A stretch of DNA of 64,000 nucleotides from Eublepharis macularius (GCF_028583425.1 NC_072792.1:160028676-160092675); one strand, 5' to 3'; positions 1-11,592 are shown, numbered from the stretch's first letter. Notes: generated by a model from the sequence alone, not told the origin. Numbers and translations: made by a program.

Positions 1-1140
1 TCTGCCCACCTGCGCTGCTGGAAATTCCTGCGGAACAGAAGGAAGAGAGACTGTTCTCCGTGGTGAATTAAGAAAGGACTTTGTGGAGACTTGGGACTTG
101 CAGGTGGGTCTGCTCAACTCAATCTGCATATGCTTGTTATGCTAATTGTCTGTTTTCATATGGTTTGGCATTAGATTGTAGATCATCCAGTACTTTGTAT
201 AGTGTATTTTTGAAAGTTATATACGAGTGTATCAGTCTTGTTAATTCATTAGCTGCATGGTGTACTTTAAGAATTCGTGGGTCTTCTAGACCATACCGCT
301 GTAGGTCTTTATCTTTCCTTAAGTAACTTCCTATGTGGTGCCCCTTTTATAGTTTAATAAGTATTCATACTAATAGCACTATCTGGCCGTACACATATTT
401 GGACTGATAAAATTGTAATGACTAAACAAGTCTACTTGTAAGGCAGTTTCATGTGTTGTTGTGACATTAAGATGGAAGAGGGGAGATCTCCAGCTTCAGT
501 CGTATGTGCTTCATGGCACCCTGGAGAAAGAAGGTGCAATCAGAAGAACCACTACGGGCAGGGAGCCACATTGGTTGCCATGTTCTGTGCACTCACCTGC
601 AGCCACAGTTAAAACCAGTTGTTAAGTACCATTGTACTCCTGATGCAAACTATCATTAGTATTATCTGTTCCTTTTACTGAGTTCCAGGAATAAACTAGA
701 TGTTCTCCTTGTTTACTGGCCACCCAGTTCCCCACTGGACACCTTCTTGGAGCTGATGGAATTGCTCTCACGTTTAGCGCTAGAGATGCTCACATTGGTT
801 GTTCTGGGGGTCTTAAACATCCATGCTGAGTGTCCTTCCCAGGGCCAGGCTGCCATGGGCCTCTTGCAAGTTGTGATGTGCTCAACACATGTAAAGGTCA
901 CACCTTTGCACTCAGCTTTCAAGAGAAGGTCAAACTTAACAGTAGGAGGTCCATCCAGAACCATGGTCTGTCTGCTCAAGACAACGTTGCATGTGGCTCT
1001 GAACTTCCACAAAGAAAATGAGCTGGTTAAAATTATCCATCTGGGGAGACTCATGGATCCTGCTGGATTCCAGTGAGATTTATGGAATTTTAGGATTCCA
1101 AACAAATGCTCTGTTGAGGCTGAGGAGGAAGCTTAAAACA

Positions 1141-1300
1141 TGAAGCTCCTAGACGTCATCTACAAGGCTGACCCTCAACAACCTCTCCCACCCTTGGAGA
1201 ACCTGGCCCTATGGTTTACCGTGGGTGACATAAAGAGAGCTGAGGGATGTCTAGAGCAATACTGGAGGAAAATTCATACTAAATCCAACAAAGCATGTTA
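1141..1300 (+). pseudogene. Unrecognised protein-like segment
   Basis: From the ATG at 1141 a 53-codon open frame reads KLLDVIYKADPQQPLPPLEN, then LALWFTVGDIKRAEGCLEQY, ending at a stop at 1300. The composition looks like a real folded protein, with amphipathic and aromatic spacing. No splice sites or neighbouring exons were found, and I do not recognise the family. It may be a decayed processed pseudogene or an unrecognised transposon fragment. The open frames at 713-1105 on both strands are not clearly related. Confidence 0.25.
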
Positions 1301-1668
1301 GGGAACTCATTGGAAGACCTAGGAAGTAGCAGTGACAGGAGATATGTTGCAACCACTAGATCATAACCATCCCAGTTGGCAGATCTTTTTTGCTGGAAAA
1401 AAAATCTCTTGAATAATTTTTATTTGAATGCCCATTGTAACCGTGCTCCTGTCAACAGTGGGGCAGATGCCAAGGCCCACCCCTGCTGTTAAATCATTGT
1501 GCTTCTAACATTGCAAACTTCACACCACAGTAAAGGGAGAAATGGCAGCTTTATTACTTTATGGTGATGGGTGCTAAGTTCTCACCAAGGTGCCAAGAGA
1601 TAATCACATCCACACACGCACTCTCGCTTTGTTAACAGCAAATCAGTTAACCCCAAGAAGACTTTTTT

Positions 1669-2079
1669 TTGTCATTTCCGTATGTCACAGGTACAACAGG
1701 AAAAGATCTTGCAAGCATTGTGTTGCACAGGGTGACAGAAAAGTATGAATTGCTGGCATCTAATATTTTTGGCCAATGCTACGATAATGGTGCCAAAGGA
1801 GTACAAGCCATTGTTCTAGAAAAAAATCCTTACGCATTTTTTTACCTTGCTCTCTCCACAACTGGAATCATATGTTGGTGCATTCTGCAGGCAATTCTAT
1901 CCAAGCAAAGGATTTTTGGAGAATATTACATTTATTCATTTTTTTCTGAAACAACAAAATGCTGGGAGGGGCCATACAGCGTTTGCCACACTGCCCCTGA
2001 AAGCTCTGTCTTAGACATCTTAGAGTGCTCATCTAGATGTTGTCAAATGTGTTTTGCTGCAGTTGCCAGAGTTTGCTGA
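1669..2079 (+). pseudogene. Decayed hAT-type (ZMYM1/DUF4371-like) transposase fragment
   Basis: The frame contains GKDLASIVLHRV, then GQCYDNGAKGVQAIVLEKNP followed by YAFF. This matches the pattern of ZMYM1-like domesticated or mobile hAT transposases, in which a GYDNG..M..GVQ..I...NP.A.FVPC segment leads into the catalytic domain. A following LYxFFSxTTKRW-like block is seen as SFFSETTKCW. Downstream similarity fades into frame-disrupted sequence and the normal His-Cys context is lost. It is therefore a truncated relic. No terminal inverted repeats were found near it. Confidence 0.7.
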
Positions 2080-3250
2080 TGCATTAAAGAAGCTTTCTTG
2101 TGGTACATATTATGATGGGTACACACAGGCAAAAAATATACTCATCCATCTTTGCACCCAGTTAGGGAGCAGGTGGTGAGTGGGCTTGTGAGTGGGGGAA
2201 GGATGCACAGTCTAGTACAGGGGCATGCAGGAAAGAATGAGGGGGGCCCGGTGGTGGGCAGGAGGGCTAGGAATTGTCTGCCCAAGGACCCCAAAACCTG
2301 GAACCGGCACTGAATTGCATCATGGCTCAGACCAAGGATTTATCTCAGACAAAAGGAATGTCTAATTCACCATCTGTCCCAATTATATAGACCATTTTGA
2401 CCCAGTTACTATGTTGGATGTTGACAGGATCCTGGTATCTGTGAAGGCCTGTGCTCTGGATCTCTGTCCATCCTGGTTGCTGAAGTCATGTAAGGACCAA
2501 ATTAATGTCACTGATGTCCATCAAACATCAATCACTGACTTGGGGCACCTTCCCTCAGCTCCTCAAAGAAATGCTTCTCTATCCACTGCTTTAAAACCAT
2601 CTCTACAGAAAAGTAATATGACCAGTTATCATCCTACCTTTTCTGATTGAGAGCACAGTGGACCAGCTCCAGGCCTTCCCGGAAAACTCATATGCTCTGG
2701 ACCCTTTTCAGACTGGTTACAGGCTGGGCTATGGGACAGAGAGCACTGGTAGATTTAGTTGATTATTTCCTCCTGCCTATGGACAAATAAAGTCAAATGC
2801 CTCTTTGCTGCTACTTCTGGATTTACTATCTACAGCCTTTGATACACTAGATCTGCCATCCTATTGTGATCTTGAAGGCAGAAGTAGACATCAAGGATGT
2901 ACTCTGGATTGGCTTAAATTGTTACTTACAGAAAGGTTTCAAAGGATTGCTGTTGGAGACTGGTAATCATCAAGGTGGGATTTGTCCTTGGATGTTCCAC
3001 AGGATGCAATCTTATCCCCCATTGTATTCAGTCTCTCTGTAAAGCCCTTAGAAGAAATCTCTCTTATTTTTGGAACTGGATGCTGACAACACCCAGCTCT
3101 GTATCTCTACCCAAGTCTGGTTATGTGGTAGAGGTCTTGAGCAACTGCCTGACTTTGATGGTTAAATGGCTCAGAGTGAACAAATTGAAACTGGATCGTG
3201 ATAAGACAGAGGTAATGCTAGCTGGGAAGCACTGGATATTTATAGCAGAG

Positions 3251-3811
3251 TGAATAAGAATGCACAGCAGAAATAAGCCGCACAGACACTGGTGTGTTTA
3301 GCTTCTATAAGAGACTTTACTACAAAATTAGGTTAAAAGGATACATGAATAGTAAAACAGCAAATAGCCTATCTAAGCTCCATGTTGTTCCTTTGTTCTT
3401 TCTGTTCCTTTGTTCTTTCTATTCCTACATCTCTGTAGTTCAAATGGCAAATGAACACTGTAATTGATCCCAGAGTATGTGCTGGAATCCTAATTGCCCC
3501 TCAATAAAATGGATTAGCCAATAGTCGATTCTAGGATCTCCCCTTTTCTCTGGTGGGAAAATTCTGCTCTACATTTAATTGGCCTTATGCTAAACATCCA
3601 AGCACTATCACAAATTTCAGCTTAACTGTTTCATGACTGAAGGGCTAACACTTGCTAAAAACCCAAGAGGAAGCCGCAGTTCTTGAAGCACATTACGCTT
3701 TCAATGGAGTTTAGCTGACTCTTGCTGACTCAGTTAAGAGGTTAGGGGCTATATAATATATATATTAATTCCTTGGAAAACTGAGGTCCTGTGCAGAATT
3801 TATCATTCTCA
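3251..3811 (-). mobile_element. LTR-like insertion (possible solo LTR) inside the L2
   Basis: This 561-base segment has no L2 similarity and splits the L2 between about 3250 and 3812. Read on the minus strand it starts TGAGAATG and ends CATTCTTATTCA, so it has TG...CA ends with short inverted similarity. A TATATATTATATA stretch lies early, and a TAAAG-rich segment lies near the end, in the order seen in retroviral or retrotransposon LTRs. A convincing target-site duplication was not found, so the boundaries and the class are uncertain. It carries no coding sequence. Confidence 0.4.
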
Positions 3812-3964
3812 ATACTTGATAGAGCCCAGCTTTCTGCTGCCAATTCCATGAAGAGTTTGGGGGGTTGGTTTGATTCTAAGCTTTCCACAGATGAATAGGT
3901 GTCCAAGGTGGCTAGAACCGCATTTTTCCATCTTCGCCAGGCCCGACAACTTTCTCCATATTTA

Positions 3965-6872
3965 ACATATCATTGATCCCAAAAGAGGGCCAAGACCTGA
4001 CTAACGTGAAAAATTATAGACCTATATCGCTACTCAATAATGACTATAAAATTTTTGCGAAGATATTGGCGGAGGGATTGAAGGGGTGGCTCTCGGAAGT
4101 TATAGAGGAGGAACAAGCAGGCTTTTTGCCAGACAGACAAATAAGAGACAATTTAAGGACAGTGATCAATGCTATTGAATATTATGACAAGCGTTGTGAC
4201 AAAGAGGTTGGTTTCTTCTTTGTAGACGCTGAAAAAGCGTTTGACAATTTAAACTGGGACTTTATGTTTGCCACTATGGAAAAGCTACAATTGGGAGAAA
4301 GATTCATCAGAGCAATTAAGGAAATTTACAGAGACCAGACTGCAGCAATCGTGGTGAATGATGAATTGACCAAGAAATTGACGATAAGTAAAGGAACAAG
4401 ACAAGGTTGCCCGTTATCTCCATTGTTGTTCATTCTAGTATTGGAGATTCTGATGATACAAATACGTCAAGATGAGGAAATTCGTGGAATAAAAATAAAG
4501 GACTATTCATATAAGGTCAGAGCATTTGCGGATGACATAATGTTAATTGTAGAGGACCCATTGGAGAACATGCCAAGAGTGATAGATAAGATCAAGGAGT
4601 TTGGAGACTTGGCAGGTTTTTATATTAACAAAAAGAAGTCAAAGATATTATGTAAAAATATGACTAAGCAGAAACAACAATTATTAACGGAAACAACGGA
4701 CTGTGAAGTAACAAGTAAAGTGAAATATTTGGGAGTCGAATTAACTGCAAAGAACATAGATCTATTCAAAAACAATTATGAAAAACTATGGACTCAGATA
4801 GAGAGAGACTTGATTAAATGGAATAGACTGAATTTGTCATGGTTGGGCAGGATTGCAGCAGTTAAGATGAATGTGTTACCAAGAGTAATGTTTTTGCTAC
4901 AGACAATACCAATCATCAGAGACTCTAAACAATTTGAAAAATGGCAGAGGAAAATATCAGATTTTGTTTGGGCAGGCAAGAAGCCTCGAGTGAAAGTGAA
5001 AGTTTTACAAGATGCAAAGGAAAGAGGCGGAATGCAACTGCCCAATCTGAGACTTTATCATGATGCAATCTGCCTAGTTTGGTTGAAAGAATGGATGACA
5101 TTAAAGAACAAGAAACTACTAGCCCTAGAGGGATATAAAAAAATATTTGGATGGCACGCATATTTATGGCATGACAAAGTAAAGGTCAACTCGATGTTCC
5201 TGCATCACTTTGTACGGAGAAGTCTATACATAATCTGGAAGAAGTACAGAATTTATCTACAAGAAGGAACTCCCTTGTGGGTGGTTCCGTATGAGGTGAT
5301 AGACCCGAGAGCTGTTGATAATGAACAACAATGTTTAACGTACAAAGAAATAACTAAAACTGAAGCATCCAAACTCAGAATAAAGACACAAGAGGAACTA
5401 TCACCTAATTACGACTGGTTCCAGTATAGACAGATCAGAGACTTATATAATTCGGACTCTGTAAAGGGAGGTATACGAATAGAGAATTCGGAACTAGAGC
5501 AGACCCTTCTTAAAGAAGATAAGAAAAGAATATCCAAGGTATACCAAGTACTGCTGAAGTGGTATACCGAGGATGAGACAGTTAAAACACAAATGGTGAA
5601 ATGGGCTATAAACTTTAACAAAGAAATAACAATGGAGGCATGGGAATACTTGTGGAAAACTACAATGAAGACAACGACATGTACTAATATCAAAGAGAAC
5701 ATCTACAAAATGATCTATCGTTGGTACATGACACCAAAGAAGATTGCGCTAGGGAATTTGAATACTTCTAATAAATGCTGGAAATGTAAGAAGCATGAGG
5801 GCTCCCTCTATCATATGTGGTGGTCGTGTGAGGTAGCTAGGCAGTACTGGGGGGAAATAATAAGAGAAATGAGTGAAATTTTACAATTTCAAATTAATAA
5901 GAACCCAGAACTCCTGCTACTGAACTTGGGAATGGAGGGAATTCCAGCCCAATACAGGACGTTGATATTTTATATGACAGCAGCAGCTAGACTTTTGTAT
6001 GCGCAAAAATGGAAAGTACAAGAAGTGCCAACTATTGAAGATTGGATTTACAAATTGCTGTATATGGCTGAAATGGATAAGATGACAAGAAAACTGAGAG
6101 ATCTGGACTCAGGGCAGTTCAACACAGACTGGGAGAAGCTGAAACAACACCTGGAGAAGAAATGGGAGGTGGGAGGAAAACTGTGGCAGTTTGAGAACTA
6201 CTGAAGTACTGAAGTAGAGGGAGGAGACTTTACCGGGGGGAGAAGAGATAAATGTGAATTAATAAGCAGTCAGATTAATAGATTGATATATATATAGATA
6301 TATATAGGTTAACAAACAGAACATAGACAGAAAATAATTAACTATAAGGATTAAATATAAGGATTGATTAACTAACAATATTTTCTTTCTTATTGGTAAG
6401 TTTTGTACCAAACTGAATGTCTGAAGATATAGATGAGTCAAATTGATTGACTACGTGATGAGAGATATATAGAATTATTACAAAAAAATGAGTAATATAT
6501 AGAGAATAAGTCAAATTGTCTGATATAAATGAATGTATGATTTATATGGTTTATGATATATAGAAATATTTGAAATTGAAAAATGGGATAAATTGTTTAT
6601 CTAAGATGGAAACAAAGACTTACAGTTTGGGCATACAATGTTAAAAATAGTTAAGGATGTACTGCTTAGAATAATGGAGAATATATATTTGTTTTAGATA
6701 GAGGAAGCTAATAAAAGTAAGGGAAAGGGGACAAAGGGTTGGAAAGCTGTTGGAAGTCAACAAAAAGGGGGGGAAAGGGAGGGGGTTAGAGATGAAAAAA
6801 TTGGGGAAAATTGAATGTAAATGTAAAAATAATGGATTCTAACCCAATAAAAAAAATTTTCAAAAAAAAAAA
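3965..6872 (+). mobile_element. 5'-truncated L1 retrotransposon with perfect 17-bp TSD
   Basis: The insert is bounded by identical AACTTTCTCCATATTTA copies at 3948-3964 and 6873-6889. It starts inside ORF2 and carries a 670-base AT-rich 3' UTR with a G-rich run near 6770-6790 (AAAGGGGGGGAAAGGGAGGGGG), ending in an AATAAA-type signal and an A tract at about 6848-6872. The host sequence is the L2, whose coding text continues across the insertion when the insert is ignored. The perfect duplication and the long uninterrupted frame indicate a recent insertion. It lacks ORF1 and the endonuclease domain, so it cannot move by itself. Confidence 0.95.
3973..6204 (+). CDS. L1 ORF2 C-terminal part: reverse transcriptase and Cys-rich domain (partial)
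   Basis: A frame of about 743 codons is open with no stop. It begins within the RT finger region (IPKEGQDLTNVKNYRPISLL). Motif A is FFFVDAEKAFDNL near residues 81-93, motif B is GTRQGCPLSPLLF near 141-153, and the catalytic FADD box is at 185-188. FADD is the L1-type version of YxDD. A C-terminal zinc-knuckle-like CWKCKKHEGSLYHMWWSC follows near residue 602. All three catalytic Asp residues appear present. The N-terminal endonuclease is missing through 5' truncation. No natural ATG is established, because the frame begins in truncated sequence. Confidence 0.93.
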   Translation: MIPKEGQDLTNVKNYRPISLLNNDYKIFAKILAEGLKGWLSEVIEEEQAGFLPDRQIRDNLRTVINAIEYYDKRCDKEVGFFFVDAEKAFDNLNWDFMFATMEKLQLGERFIRAIKEIYRDQTAAIVVNDELTKKLTISKGTRQGCPLSPLLFILVLEILMIQIRQDEEIRGIKIKDYSYKVRAFADDIMLIVEDPLENMPRVIDKIKEFGDLAGFYINKKKSKILCKNMTKQKQQLLTETTDCEVTSKVKYLGVELTAKNIDLFKNNYEKLWTQIERDLIKWNRLNLSWLGRIAAVKMNVLPRVMFLLQTIPIIRDSKQFEKWQRKISDFVWAGKKPRVKVKVLQDAKERGGMQLPNLRLYHDAICLVWLKEWMTLKNKKLLALEGYKKIFGWHAYLWHDKVKVNSMFLHHFVRRSLYIIWKKYRIYLQEGTPLWVVPYEVIDPRAVDNEQQCLTYKEITKTEASKLRIKTQEELSPNYDWFQYRQIRDLYNSDSVKGGIRIENSELEQTLLKEDKKRISKVYQVLLKWYTEDETVKTQMVKWAINFNKEITMEAWEYLWKTTMKTTTCTNIKENIYKMIYRWYMTPKKIALGNLNTSNKCWKCKKHEGSLYHMWWSCEVARQYWGEIIREMSEILQFQINKNPELLLLNLGMEGIPAQYRTLIFYMTAAARLLYAQKWKVQEVPTIEDWIYKLLYMAEMDKMTRKLRDLDSGQFNTDWEKLKQHLEKKWEVGGKLWQFENY

Positions 6873-7718
6873 AACTTTCTCCATATTTATCTCAATCTGA
6901 ACTTACCACATTGATCCATGTGACGGTCACCTCTCATTTAGACTACTGAAACTTGCGCTACATAGGGCTAGCCTTGAAGATGCTCTGGAGACTTCAGGTG
7001 GTGCAGAATGAGGCTGCTAGCTTGCTCACCAAGTCACTATGGTCAGCTCATATAGCACCCATTTTGAAGCAGCTGTACTGGTTACCAGTTAGCCTCCGGA
7101 TCCAATTCAAGGTGTTGGTCCTCAGCTTTAAAGCCGTTCATGGTCTTGGACCCTCATACTTCCAGGTCTACCTCTCCCATTATGAATCCCCACCACCAGC
7201 ATCTTTGCAGGCTTGCTGGCGGTTCGTGGTCCTGGAGTGGCACAATTTGCTTCCACCAGGAAGTGGCCTTTACAATTGTGGCACCCTCTGTTTGGAAGGG
7301 ACTGTTGGAAGGCACTTGTGCTCAGCAGGACCTGCTGATGTTTTGGAAACTCCGTAAGGCAGAACTATTCCAGCGGCATGCCTTTGCTATCTAATATCCT
7401 TTCGTGAGACAGAGCAAATTGTTGAACATTTTTACCTACCTGCAATTTTTATTTGCAGAGTTTTAGAGGCTGGGGTTGGGACTAGAGTGGTTTTTAATTA
7501 TTTGTATTAGGCTGTTTTATTGTAATTTTATTGATTATATTTTTGTCTTGCTTTTAAACATTGTAATTGTTATCACTTTGAGAACTGAAGAGAAGTGGTA
7601 TAAAAATTGAATAAATAAAAATAAAATATTCACTCCAACATTACTCCTAGAGAAGCAAATTAATACAGCTACAAAAAAAACCCTCACTTTCTTCCAACTC
7701 TGTTTAGCTCAGAAGAAG

Positions 7719-8350
7719 GTGCCCTACATAGATTCACCAGTCAGGCCACCTGGATCTATTTCATTGGTAGCATCAAGACTAAACTGCTGTAATGCACACT
7801 ACACAGGTCTGCCTTTGAAATCAATGCAGAAACTCCATTTGGTACAAAATGTCACAGCTAGGCAGAGCATGCCTAAAACATACATTCTGCAGTCATTCTA
7901 TTGGCTGCCCATCAGTTACCAGGCTCAATTCAAAGTATTTGCTATCACATATAAAGCCCTTTGTGACCTTGGACCCTCATATCTGCAGGATCACCACTAC
8001 AGCTTTGCTCATCTGAATAGGACCTTCTGCAGGTCCTGCCCTGCAAACGGATGAGATCAACAACTGCCTATACATGGGCCTTCTCTGTTGTGTCCCCCAT
8101 CTTGCAGAACGGCCTGAGGTGGTCAGAAAGGCCTTACCCTTTTGACGTTCTATAAACGATGTAAAACAGAATTGTTCAGGATGACATTTTTATACATGCT
8201 AAAGGACTATATTATGATGCAATGGTTCGAGAAGGAGATTTAATAAAGAGAACGGGACTGTGGGCTATGCTACTGTATAAATTATCTGTTTGATATATGC
8301 ATTGTCTTGCTTTTGCTACATTGTTATCTGCCTATGTAATTCCACATTTT
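7719..8350 (+). mobile_element. Second L2-clade LINE 3' fragment
   Basis: The frame 7719-8054 ends in the L2 C-terminal pattern: SRLNCCNAHYTGLPLK, LHLVQNVTARQ, LQSFYWLPISYQAQFKVFAI, then ALCDLGPSYLQDH. These match blocks seen in the copy at 6950-7160 with about half the residues changed. Frame-broken remains of the usual end (WNGL..VRKALPF...LYKRCKTELFR) continue to about 8200, followed by an AT-rich tail to about 8350. It lies in the same orientation as the first L2. Confidence 0.65.
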
Positions 8351-8854
8351 GACACTGTTAACATATCATCAATATATCTAATTCTCAACATGGCCCCATC
8401 TTATAAAAGGAGCACCTGTAGCTTTAAGAAACAGATGTTGTCAGTGGCTGTTGCTAGGCACTGACAAATAAGTGTTTTTACGATCAAGGCTGTAATTACT
8501 ACATTAGGCTCCTGCAAATATGGGATTTCTAACCTAGTGCTTGCTGCCTACATGCAAAGCAGCAGATGAATACCTCCCCTACCCTCTGCTTTCCCTTTGT
8601 AGCCCACGGACTGTGATACACCCCACCTTGCTGAAGCCATGCAGAGTTGGATGAGAAACCCATGAATGCTATTACACCACACTGGATTCTGTGATGGAGG
8701 AAAGGTAAGATCTGAGTGTAACAATTAATAACTCTTCTCTCCGTTGCTTTCCTCACTTAGCCAGAAACTGGGGAAGGGGGAAAGCTAGTGGAGATCGTTA
8801 CAGAGAAGAAACTGCAGGTATCTTTATTCTGCCATGGAAGTCACTCTCTCTCTA

Positions 8855-8965
8855 AACCTAACCTACCTCACATTGTCGTGAGGATAAAATTGAGGAGGGG
8901 AGAATGATGTTCTAAGCTGCTTTGGGGAGAAAAGTGGGATGTAGATATTATTATTAATAGTAAGA
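8855..8965 (+). repeat. 3' half of a tRNA-derived SINE
   Basis: The sequence AACCTACCTCACATTGTCGTGAGGATAAAAT, followed by a GGGGAGAATGATGT tail and ATTATTATTAATA, matches the second half of the complete SINE at 17212-17441. The tRNA-like head is missing. Confidence 0.55.
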
Positions 8966-9077
8966 AATAATGCTGCTTCCACACAGAGATGGGAAAAGTT
9001 ACCTTCACCCTAGAAGAAGGAATGATCGAGGAGAATGTCCACAAGCTCACCCTTTCCCCCTTCATTATATCAGTGCA

Positions 9078-9293
9078 TAGGGTTGCCAGCCTCCAGGTGG
9101 TGGCTGGAGATCTGGAATTACAACTGATCTCCAGCCATCAGAGATCAGTTCCCCTGGAGAAAATGGAAGCTTTGGAAGATGAAGTCTAGAGCATTATACC
9201 TTGCTGAGGCCCCTCCTCTCCCCAAACCCCACCCTCTCCAGGCTCCACCCCCAAAATCTCCAGGAATTTCCCAACTCAGAACTGGCAACCTTA
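9078..9293 (+). repeat. hAT-like MITE of the TAGGGTTGCCAG family
   Basis: The ends are TAGGGTTGCCAGCC and CTGGCAACCTTA. The body contains CTCCAGGTGGTGGCTGGAGATC and a GAGATCAGTTCCCCTGGAGAAAATGG block shared with six other copies in this window. No clear target duplication remains at this copy. Confidence 0.7.
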
Positions 9294-9485
9294 AAAGTTC
9301 TGACAAATTAAAATCTTGCTTCCCTTCCCTTGCAGCCTACAATTCCTCCTCCCTCATAATGCCTCAGTGGCTCGTTTTTTTAAAGCCCTGAAATGGCTGG
9401 GGGTAGGGTTGAGAAAAAGTGGATCTTAGTCCCACCATTTTGAAAGCAAAGCTCAACTCTGCACCTCTCCAGATTGGCTGTGGAC

Positions 9486-9713
9486 CAGGGCTTTTTTTCA
9501 GCTGGAACGCGGGGGAACGGAGTTCCGGAACCTCTTGAAAATGGTCACATGGCTGGTGGCCCCGCCCCCTGATCTCCAGACAGAGGGGAGTTTAGATTGC
9601 CCTAAACTCCCCTCTGTCTGGAGATCAGGGGGCGGGGCCACCAGCCATGTGACCATTTTCTCCGAGGGCAACCCACTGAGTTCCCCCACCTCTTTTGCCA
9701 GAAAAAAGCCCTG
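9486..9713 (+). mobile_element. Foldback hAT-like MITE, copy 1 (8-bp TSD)
   Basis: It begins CAGGGCTTTTTTTCAGC and ends CCAGAAAAAAGCCCTG. Flanks are CTGTGGAC at 9478-9485 and 9714-9721, an exact 8-bp duplication as made by hAT transposases. The arms centre on CTCCCCTCTGTCTGGAGATCAGG and its complement and meet near 9596-9602 with almost no spacer. It has no coding capacity of its own; the open frames here are arm reads on both strands. Confidence 0.93.
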
Positions 9714-9979
9714 CTGTGGACCAAACACAAACACTGGCCCACAACCTCCCCACTACCCAATGTTTCCCTGTTAAGCCAGAGCAAATGGTGGTGCTTTTTT
9801 ATGGCTGAAAGCAAAAAGCTCTGGGAGCTACACACCATGTAATCAAAAGGAGCATAACATCTTTGGGGAATCAAGGGGGGGGATTAGCTGCAGTTGGGAA
9901 GGGAAGGTAGTAGAACCAAAAGCTCCATACAAAAGGTACCACACACATCCTGCCTAATGCTTTCTTCTTGCTAATGACT

Positions 9980-11340
9980 GTGCATCGGTCACCATGTCGT
10001 TTCAGTCTCAGAGACTAAGTGCACATTGCATGCAATTGCATGTACCAGAGCCCTTGTTCTAGCTTTTACTGGAAAGAATAACTGCTTCAAGGGACAATTT
10101 TGAGCAGAGAAACAGTGATTTAAAAAAAAAGGTTCAGCACCTCTTCTCCTCTCCTTCCATTTCTTATCTTCAGACTTATCTTCATTTAAGAAGCAATCTT
10201 TATTTTTTAAAAAATAATAACAATACCACCATCAGGGCTCTTCTTAGTATACACATTTGCACATAGGACTTCAGACTTTAAACACTTTGAGGACAGGGTT
10301 TCTTATTCCTGTGCATCGAGGAGATCAGAGCATGCTGAATGATAGCAACAATATAATCACAATGTAAGATAAGGGAGCTCTTTGATCATTCTTACTGATG
10401 CGGAAAAAAGGGTGTTGAAATGGATTGATATAGACAGCCCCTCTGGGCTGGCAGTGAAGAATCAGAGCTTCGGCAGACAAGCTGACAACTTTTATTGGAT
10501 CTACTTCTCTTGGTGAAATAAACTGCAGGTTTTCAAACCTTTAAATTGTTTTTTCCCACTTGAGGCTTTATAATATCTCCTCCTCCTCCCCCGCAACTCC
10601 CCCAGTATATTTCAGGGTCTTTGATAACAAAGTTACATAGAAAGGTTTTGTCCTGAGGCACAGTTATTATGACTTGTATTATGGGACTTCTGACCTCCCC
10701 CCTCCCCCTAACAAGAGATATCTATAACATATCCACTATATTTGAAATGCCCCCGAGATTCAAAGATTTTCTTTTCCAGCATGGCAAGGACAGCTTCGGC
10801 TTGCTACACATAATTCCAAAGTTCCACCGGGTTGTGCAGATCTAGCCATGCTTTTCCTCTGGGTTCATTTGTCATACCTAGTCTTTGTACAAGCCATATT
10901 TTTACTGGCTGTTAAGGAGTAGAATTAAGATGCACATCAGACTGGAAGGCAAAATTCATTCCCATAATGCCAAGATCTTAATCGGATTTCAAAGGAAATT
11001 GATTAAATCGATCAACTGGCCCCGGTCACTCCTACAATGCTGAGTTAATGTTTTTTTAAAAAAAATATATGTTTCCCAAGATCACCATACATAAGAGCTG
11101 CTTGCAGCAAGGAAAAAGGAATAATATCCCTTTGTGCAGTTTCTAGTTAGGAAGAGGAATCCAGAAGTCTTTTCCTTGGGGAAAAGAATGTAATTTCCCC
11201 AAACTTGACTTTCTTTCCTTTCTGGTGTTACTTCTCCCACCGACACTGGTCAGGAGGAGAATATGGACCAGCAGATAGACAAAATTACAAGGCATGGGAT
11301 GTTATTATATAAGAAGGTCATTTCACAAGTGCAGCTGATA
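9980..11340. other. Intergenic stretch with no recognised feature
   Basis: No coding frame, known repeat or SINE head was seen. A C-rich run (CCTCCTCCTCCCCCGCAACTCCCCC near 10580) and several A tracts are present. It is one of the few repeat-poor stretches upstream of EXPH5, so regulatory elements are possible but not visible by eye. Confidence 0.5.
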
Positions 11341-11592
11341 GTAATCCATAATTCAAAGTACTAATGTGTTGTCATGTGTGCTTTATTTATGGCATTGCCC
11401 AGCACATACAAGCTCATGAGCCAGAGGGACATTACTTTTATCTAAAGCACAACTTCGCACAAATGCAAGCAAGCAAAAAAGCAGCTCCACCACTTCTTGT
11501 TGTTGCCGTTGTAAACAGAGGCACGTGGCCAAAGGTGCCTCTCGGTGTGACAGGGAACAACATCACACAGAGACACAGTGGGTGGCATCCTA

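Larger units (their letters stand above)
2391..7620 (+). mobile_element. Decayed L2-clade LINE, interrupted by two later insertions
   Basis: Bases 2391-3250 hold fragments of an L2 reverse transcriptase, for example LFAATSGFTIYSLxYTRSA-type text in broken frames and a GILPWMFHRMQSYPPLYSVSL region equivalent to the GVPQGSILSP motif, then KLKLDRDKTEVMLAG near 3190-3225. The copy continues at 3830-3964 and at 6890-7400 with the C-terminal region (VVQNEAASLL, LKQLYWLPVSLRIQFKVLV, ALGPSYF-like). A 3' tail with TAAATAAAAATAAAATA follows at about 7600-7626. An LTR-like element (3251-3811) and an L1 (3965-6872) split it. Many frameshifts and stops mark it as old. Confidence 0.75.

Noticed and set aside
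713..1105. Frames of 109-130 codons on both strands
   Set aside because: Both strands are open over the same bases and neither reads as a known protein. Kept only as context for the segment at 1141.
9498..9774. Open frames on both strands around 9500-9770
   Set aside because: They are reads of the two arms of the foldback MITE. The same peptide text (for example MVTWLVAPPPDLQTEG) recurs at each MITE copy.
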